In this document: piece by piece, positions 58,296 through 64,000 of the stretch
Numbering within the stretch: position 1 is the first letter of the stretch
How the letters are laid out: the number at the start of each line of letters is the position of its first letter
DNA from: Calliopum simillimum
Lineage: Eukaryota > Arthropoda > Insecta > Diptera > Lauxaniidae
NCBI GenBank assembly: GCA_951812925.1
Contig: OX638371.1
Location: forward strand, 82,531,697 to 82,595,696
Direction of reading: 5' to 3'
Length of the DNA stretch: 64,000 bases
Made by a program: the position numbers and the translations under genes
Notes under the pieces: model-generated
The model's database searches: none
What the model was told of the DNA's origin: nothing
What the model saw: only the letters and a program-made list of their open reading frames with translations

Positions 58296-58939
58296 CTGAA
58301 ATATAAAAAAATAATGAAAAATAGATGAATATTACACAGAGCGAAAAATAACCAATAAAAGCAATAATAGCAAAGTTAAAATTAAATTTTCTATACAGAA
58401 ACCTCTATCACTTTACTTAGAAAATATACTTTAAAACTTCAAAAAGATATTCACATTATTTCTGTATGGAAGATTACATAGAATGAGGAAAGTAAGGTAA
58501 AAAACATACTTAATTTCAAGTTTGAAGGAGTAAAGCGACAAAATAAGCGATCAAAGTTAGAAAATTAGTAGTAAATTGTAGGATGCTTTACAATTTTAAC
58601 CAATTTACTATTGACTTTCTAACTCTTATCGTTTATTTTTGGCATTGTAAAATCAATTAGTTGTCAAGTTTTTGACTAAAACAGAAACAAAAGCTTTTTT
58701 ACTCCTTGAAGTACCAAAAAAAAATTGAAAACATTGACCAATAAAAAGGCGAAAAATCCGAGCCTTTTGTGTTAGGTCACCATTTGTTTTAGGATCTTAA
58801 AAAAATGCCGCTTATTGTTTTGTGTAATGGTTAATGAACCCGGCATCGTATTTATGATAAACATTTATTCATTTCTCAATTATAAAAATATGTATTGTAT
58901 TATGATGCATTTTTTAGGATGCCTTATACTTTTGGCCAA

Positions 58940-59110
58940 GGGGCTCCCGGAAATAAAGCCAGAAAATTTTTTGGAAATAATGTCAGAAAAAACTCCATAC
59001 GAAATTCTGGAGTTTTTTCCATTTTGTATTGGAAATAAAATCAAAAATTAACTAAGAAATAACACCAGAAAAGTTTTTGGCCTTATTTCCAAAACAAAAT
59101 GGAAATGGCT
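58940..59110. repeat. 'ggaaataa' repeat cluster
   Basis: Repeated words such as 'ggaaataaagccagaaaa' and their inverses resemble the design of the 25990 MITE but with a different core. Ends not placed. Confidence 0.4.
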
Positions 59111-59213
59111 TGGGAGCCGGCCAATGCTGTATATCGTCAACTTTTGCTCGCCACTGTAATATAAAATATAAGTTTATCTCATATATGACATATATACTCG
59201 TATATGTACTTAC

Positions 59214-59264
59214 AATATCTCTAGCATTATTTCCCTGAGGTGGTGCAGCAGCCGGTTCTTGAAC
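59214..59264 (-). CDS. Ala/Pro micro-exon, 51 bp
   Basis: Acceptor ttatttttag, donor GTAAGTACA. Peptide VQEPAAAPPQGNNARDI. Confidence 0.8.
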
Positions 59265-59344
59265 CTAAAAATAAGTAACAAAAATTTTTTAAAAATTAGC
59301 TTTCGAAAATATCTGAAATAATTAAAGCCCAAAAGATTACTTAT

Positions 59345-59525
59345 CAATTTTTTGGGCTGCTTTCATTTACATAGTTTCGGATTTTACGTTAACTTTGAAG
59401 TTAAAAACTCCTCGGGACCATAAGTATATGTATCAGCAGTGAATTTCGAGGCGCCTTTAAATCGTTTGAAGTTTTGAGCGTTTTTTTTTTTCTATTGCGA
59501 GATTGGCTTTGAAAATTGAGTACTA
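59345..59525. repeat. partial copy of the 44.8-46.2 kb fold-back family
   Basis: 'gtttcggattttacgttaac', 'agttaaaaactcctcggga' and 'aaatcgtttgaagttttg' all match the left arm there. Confidence 0.65.
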
Positions 59526-60565
59526 AAGTCTTTGTTCAAAATATTTTTTCGTTTTCGGTTGGTTTCTTTCATATTATCGAAGACTTCTGGCAAACAAATG
59601 ATCGTATACCATCCTTAATTTAAGGTTAGGGCTGCAAACCGGTTTTGAACAGAACCATTTAAGCATGATGATGGCAACGGTATTCTTAGATTGGAAATAT
59701 CCCTTTTTTGCAAAATCATTCCCCAATTTAAATGCAGTTTTGGGATTTATGTTTCATTGATTTTTTTAATTAATTATCCCGTACCCAAACCATGGCTCAG
59801 ATTCATTATAAAACCGATTCTTTGACCAGTACAAGTTTTCATTAAATGATTCGAAACACTCAACCGAATCGCATCGATTTTTGAAGCGGTATGCAGACCT
59901 ATTAATGGTCTTTTAGGTTTCAAAAGTGTCAGTAGCCACATGACCGGTTTTCGTGAAAAAAACTTCACCATTTACTACGCATCGCTCCTACGTCGCACAA
60001 GTTATGTTTGATTTTCTTCGAATGAAAAAACACTAACAGTCAATTGGTTTTTTGTTTCAGGTTCAGACGCAAAAATCCAAGATCCATCACCTATGGCAAT
60101 AGTGAAGACGTTTTTGGAAGAAACTCCGATGAATTTTTTAAGCTGTTGAAGGCACAATTTTTGGGCATCTGATAACACTAGTTTACAGCCAAAATTCCCA
60201 TTGAATGCCATTATTCATTTTATATGTAAAATGAGCTGCTGGTTCCGAAAATCGCATTTTTTTTTTCTTTCGTGTCGTTTTCGAGATATCGGTCATTTTC
60301 GGTTTTCGAACCAAAAAAAAAGATAGTTCCACTTAAATACAAAAAAATTTTTAATCATTTGTAAACTAGTGTAATTTATGTGGAGTCCAACGCGTTCATG
60401 CAAGATTGTTTGCTAATCATGTTTAGGCACTAAACATCCCTCGTTTCTCTACAGATAACATGACGATCTTCTTCAATTAATTTTTGCACAGTAAAGGAGT
60501 TTTCTGGCACAACAGCTGTTTTCGAGTGGGTCATCTTTTTTGCTACTTGTTACAAAAGTTATACA

Positions 60566-61360
60566 GTAGGGGAAGGTAACCGGCTGTGGGCCGTTACCGA
60601 TTGTGGGCCACCCCTTGTATTTTTAGAAGCTTATAAAATATGACAGATCTGAGTATGAGGTTATGTGTACATTGACAATAGACAGTATTAATGCAAACAC
60701 TGAAGTGAAAGGACGCATCTGACCCGCAGCTACAACAAAACAAAAAAAATTTACAAAGAAATTTTCAATAAAGAAATTTCTGAAGATTTTGCGAGTGTGA
60801 TAAAGCGAAGTAAAATATTGCAAAGAGGTGAGTGGTATGCATTTTTATGCAGTATTTGTGTTAAATTTTCCGATTTTGTATCGAGTTTGCTCAAAATTTT
60901 TCGCCACGAGAATTTTGCCAGTCACTTAAGGGATGGCTGCCGTTACCGGTTGTGGGCCACCATGTTTTTTGCATGAAAATTATTGCAAATCAATGTTCCT
61001 CGCACCAATTTGCAGCGAATTCGATCAAATGCAAGGTTGGCTGCGATCGGCTAGTGCATTTGAAATGCGCTGCTATAAAAAAGAGCTATTATACATGCAA
61101 AAATTGCGAATCCGATGATTTGAAGAAGCCACATTTTCTTGATGTTTTTGCACCACTAGAGGCTTCATTGATAAATAAATTTTGATAATACATATTTCTT
61201 TACTGGTTTTTTTTCATAATTTTGCATTTGAAGTGGATTTTTTTTTTGTCAAAAAACAAGCTTTTTACAAAATTTGTTAAAAAAATTGTTTTGTTACTTA
61301 CTGCCTCTAGCTTTCCATGGTACCCACAAGGCCGGCTCACAACCGGTTACCTCCCGCTAT
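60566..61360. mobile_element. TIR element with a zinc-finger fragment, about 795 bp
   Basis: Ends GTAGGGGAAGGTAACCGGCT-like and inverse 'aaccggttacctcccgct'. The word 'gttaccggttgtgggccacc' repeats inside (60590, 60940). See the ORF fragment at 61003-61185. Confidence 0.75.
61003..61185 (+). pseudogene. PHD-like zinc-finger fragment in a TIR element
   Basis: The reading frame contains KCKVGCDRLVHLKC, then YYTCKNCES, giving C-x3-C-x4-H-x2-C-x9-C-x2-C, the second half of a PHD-type finger, and ends in TAA after SLINKF. PHD fingers occur in some DNA-transposon proteins. No transposase remains, and the first Cys pair is not clear. Confidence 0.55.
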
Positions 61361-61516
61361 TAATAAAAACAAGTTATGATTTTGCGCATCTCTGGGCCTA
61401 CGTAAGCCGTGTTTCATACAAATTTTAAATTTTGTTAACGAGACTGGAAAGTTTTCGAGGTTTACGTGTTTTCAAAGGCTTTTACGTGTTAAAAGAAATC
61501 AACTTATTATACTTAC

Positions 61517-61570
61517 TGGACTTTCGTCAAATAACTGTCTCCGAACTGGATGAGCATCGTCATCATCAAT
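61517..61570 (-). CDS. acidic micro-exon, 54 bp
   Basis: Acceptor cttttatttag, donor GTAAGTATA. Peptide IDDDDAHPVRRQLFDESP. Confidence 0.8.
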
Positions 61571-61663
61571 CTAAATAAAAGACATCAAATGTTAATCGAA
61601 AACAAAGAAAAAAGATCGAAAAGGACCTACTTATCAACTTTTTTTTTGTTTTTTTTTTTGATA

Positions 61664-62570
61664 TAGGGTAAGGGAGGGAAATATGGACCACCCATCTTTC
61701 TTTTTAAAATAAAACCCAAAATACATAAAACAAAACAATTAATTTTATGTCATTCAGTAAAGGAAACAATTTACCTTTATTCTGATTCACTTTTAGATAA
61801 ATATCTCATCAGGATAAAGAAAAAAAATTAAAAAACTGAAAATACTCAAAATGAAGATAAAAAAAAGTGTAGTGTTATATGGACTATATAGTCCATATTG
61901 CCCCACATGTTTATTTGGTACAGAAGTTGCATATAAAAATGTCACTTCCACATTCGGCACATTTTTCATGACTCCAAGAACGTCGGATTACACATTCAAC
62001 CCAAAATTCGCCACGTCGATCTTCTGAGTAAAGGGTATTACATTATATGCATTTTTTATCATTTTTTTCCTTTGTAGTTAACGAATTACATATAATGACC
62101 ATCAGACTCGTCATGAAAACTGCAACTAGATTCCCCATCTAAAAAAGATGATAAATACATTTGTTTTTGAGGCTTTTTTCTTTGGTGGTCCATATTACCC
62201 ACAGCACGTGTTGGTGAAATAAATGGTCTTTTTATCAAAAACCCTTTTGGTTCATGAACTTATTTGTGCTAATAAATTATAAATGGTATTCACTGACTTC
62301 ATATAATTAACCATTTATTTAAAAACGCGATGTCTTTAAAGTGAAATAATGAAATATACTCACTAGAAAAAAATTATCACTGATCTTTTTTTTAGAAAAA
62401 TCAATTTTACAGAAACATGCGGCTTCACCGAACGCTAAAATCGCCCTATTATAAGCTTTAGGTATTAGCGTTAAGTTTGAACATGAATAACGGTAGATCC
62501 TATGTATGCAGTGGGAAATAACCGTGTGGTCGATATTACCAACGTAGTCCATATTTCCCTCCCTTACCCT
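61664..62570. mobile_element. TIR element, about 905 bp
   Basis: Ends TAGGGTAAGGGAGGGAAATA and inverse 'tatttccctcccttacccta'. The words 'tatggac'/'gtccata' repeat inside (a perfect 'tatggactatatagtccata' near 61878). No transposase. Confidence 0.85.
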
Positions 62571-62923
62571 ACTTATTATTTCAGAAACCGGCTTCCAAGA
62601 ATACAATTTCAAGGAGAAGAAAATTCTTTTAGATAAGAAACTATCAGCGTGTATACGTTTTTAAATATGGGAGAAGGGGGTTTCGACACCCTAACAAGAA
62701 AGTCCTTATATCTTCCATATGCAATTGTGAATTATTTTGAATACACACAGACTATGCACGAATATGTGTGCTTCTTTTGTAAATTACAATAAATTCTATA
62801 TGTTTGCTATTTTCGGAACTGTGACCAAAAAACCATAGTTAAAATAAATGACGAAACCTCCCACTTTTGTATCCAATCCTTTGGTTTACCTACTCCACCA
62901 ATGTATTTCCAATTTATACTTAC

Positions 62924-62971
62924 AATTCTCTGCCTACCGCGAGGTTGTATTACAGGTGAATATCCAGCACT
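62924..62971 (-). CDS. micro-exon, 48 bp
   Basis: Acceptor ttttttactcag, donor GTAAGTATA. Peptide SAGYSPVIQPRGRQRI. Confidence 0.8.
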
Positions 62972-63122
62972 CTGAGTAAAAAAACAAAATTAATGAAGGA
63001 AACAAATAAAAAGCTACTTATTACATGGCTCGTCACAAAAAAAAAAATAAACACTTGAGAAAATCCAAAAAATTCTTAACAACTTTGAGCCAACTGTTTT
63101 TATTTATTTAACCATAACTTAC

Positions 63123-63194
63123 CGAATCTAGGTAAGAAGAAACATCAGAAGGAATATGTTCCTCTTCAATTCCTGGGACAGGTATACGTATCCT
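63123..63194 (-). CDS. micro-exon, 72 bp (most 5' seen)
   Basis: Acceptor atttacttcag, donor GTAAGTTAT. 24 codons: RIRIPVPGIEEEHIPSDV then SSYLDS; only phase 0 is open. Nothing clear upstream in the last 800 bp. Confidence 0.8.
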
Positions 63195-64000
63195 CTGAAG
63201 TAAATTTAGTAAAAAGTTAATATTATATTATGTACGAGTATATTTTAGTATTAATATAAATTATATTTTTCTATTAACACTTTGTTCTCTCTCCGACTTA
63301 AAAACGTTCATATATATCTACACTTTTCTTACAATTCAAAATCAAGCAATACGTTTTCTAAAGACTTGTAAAAAATAAAAATTTATAAAACTTTGTGGTT
63401 ACAACAGAAAAGAGAGCGACTCACATATATAATCCGTGGCAATGGGAAATAAAATCCCTTTGAACCTGGGGAGGCTCTTTTCTTATTTTTTTTTTTTTTA
63501 GCTCTCATACTAAAGAGTTTATTAAAAGCTCAGGAATGATCGTCAAATGCTCGGGGAAAAGCCACATCTTTTCTGTCATTAAAATAATCAAACAGTATTT
63601 ATAAACTCAGATGCTTCTAGATAATTGTGAAAAAGACCTGTACACTAGACAACTAGACAGTATCGGCCCCCGGACAAAAAAAAAAGTCAGTTTACTCTGA
63701 CCATTTTGAAAGCTAATTATAATACAGTCATTTGGGAGAATCCAATGGGGTTGTCTGGAAAGTTCTCTAGGATTTTGCATGGATTTCGATGTGCTCTTTC
63801 TTTACCACTTCGTATCTTTGCCGCTCGCGCTGCTATGTTGGCATTGGAATGGTGCCTAAAATCAGTTTTTTGCAAATGCCTTGCTAACGGTTACTTTTAG
63901 ATAAAAATATTGTTCCACAATATTGTAGCCTATATAATTTTCTATAGATTATTCCAGTCACGAGAATTCACTTGAAATTACTTCGCATAAATAACAGCGC

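Larger units (their letters stand above)
888..63194 (-). other. giant micro-exon gene locus (one gene or a few tandem ones)
   Basis: More than fifty candidate coding exons lie on the minus strand, nearly all 15-126 bp. Typical boundaries are a pyrimidine tract plus AG before the exon and GTAAGT, GTAAG or GTATNT after it. Nearly all lengths are multiples of three, and frame 0 is open across each exon. The concatenated product would be about 1,600 residues, low-complexity and modular. No start codon, signal peptide or poly(A)-associated last exon is evident, so both ends probably lie outside, or internal gene boundaries are unseen. I used the multiple-of-three rule to choose between sites in a minority of exons (3527, 4492, 4912, 5033, 5141). 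I do not recognise the protein family. Small symmetric exons are known in schistosome micro-exon genes, aphid bicycle genes, collagens and elastin, but no sequence kinship to these is seen. Confidence 0.7.

Noticed and set aside
63426..63466. Minus-strand segment with cccag acceptor and GTGAGT donor upstream of the first exon
   Set aside because: 41 bp is not a multiple of three and would put exon 63123 out of frame. It could be an untranslated exon, but nothing shows that.

Overview
The window looks like insect, most likely dipteran, nuclear DNA. It is AT-rich with long A/T runs, has spliceosomal introns, carries decayed Tc1/mariner and TTAA-type (piggyBac-like) elements, and contains a dispersed repeat that starts with 'tataccctacacccagggtat' and carries a (CTGG)n tract. 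Close relatives of that repeat are familiar from fly genomes. No complete ordinary gene, rRNA or bona fide tRNA gene is visible. The organism call is inference.

The main content is on the minus strand: an array of about fifty very small coding segments (15 to 126 bp, plus six larger ones of 228 to 645 bp) from about 63.2 kb down to 0.9 kb. Almost every one has a minus-strand AG acceptor, a GT donor (usually GTAAG), a length divisible by three, and an open phase-0 frame. Together they give about 4.9 kb, roughly 1,600 codons. I read this as one giant micro-exon gene, or a few tandem ones, whose two ends lie outside the window: no start codon with a signal peptide and no convincing last exon with a poly(A) signal was found. 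The predicted protein is low-complexity and modular: acidic repeat exons, proline-rich exons with PPxY motifs, charged E/R/K exons, a Cys/Ala/Pro/Thr repeat exon and single CxxC modules. Because all exons are phase 0-0, any could be skipped without a frameshift.

Layout, in transcript order (right to left): 63.2-47.7 kb, single micro-exons; 42.9-41.2 kb, a cluster of acidic repeat exons with 58-62 bp introns, ending in a copy with a stop; 41.0-21.9 kb, more micro-exons; 20.6-20.0 kb, the Cys/Ala/Pro/Thr repeat exon; 16.1-11.3 kb, charged micro-exons; 11.0-8.2 kb, a second acidic cluster, homologous to the first including its flanks, with one stop-containing and one transposon-broken exon; 6.2-0.9 kb, a further set including a visible tandem exon duplication.

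The acidic exons carry at least 15 copies of a hydrophobic-acidic core (for example SVIVVDDSDDED, SCIMLDDE, GIILDDS) matching the general form of a SUMO-interacting motif. A poly-SIM protein is the most interesting functional hypothesis here, but it is inference.

Introns are packed with fold-back and terminal-inverted-repeat elements: TTAA-type MITEs, a nested Tc1 palindrome, a mariner relic, a mariner-HTH MITE, a MITE with a 9-bp target duplication, Foldback-like repeat arms, tRNA-like SINE pieces, and several palindromes over 1 kb long. Intronic stretches not listed hold only AT-rich DNA or repeat debris I could not assign.
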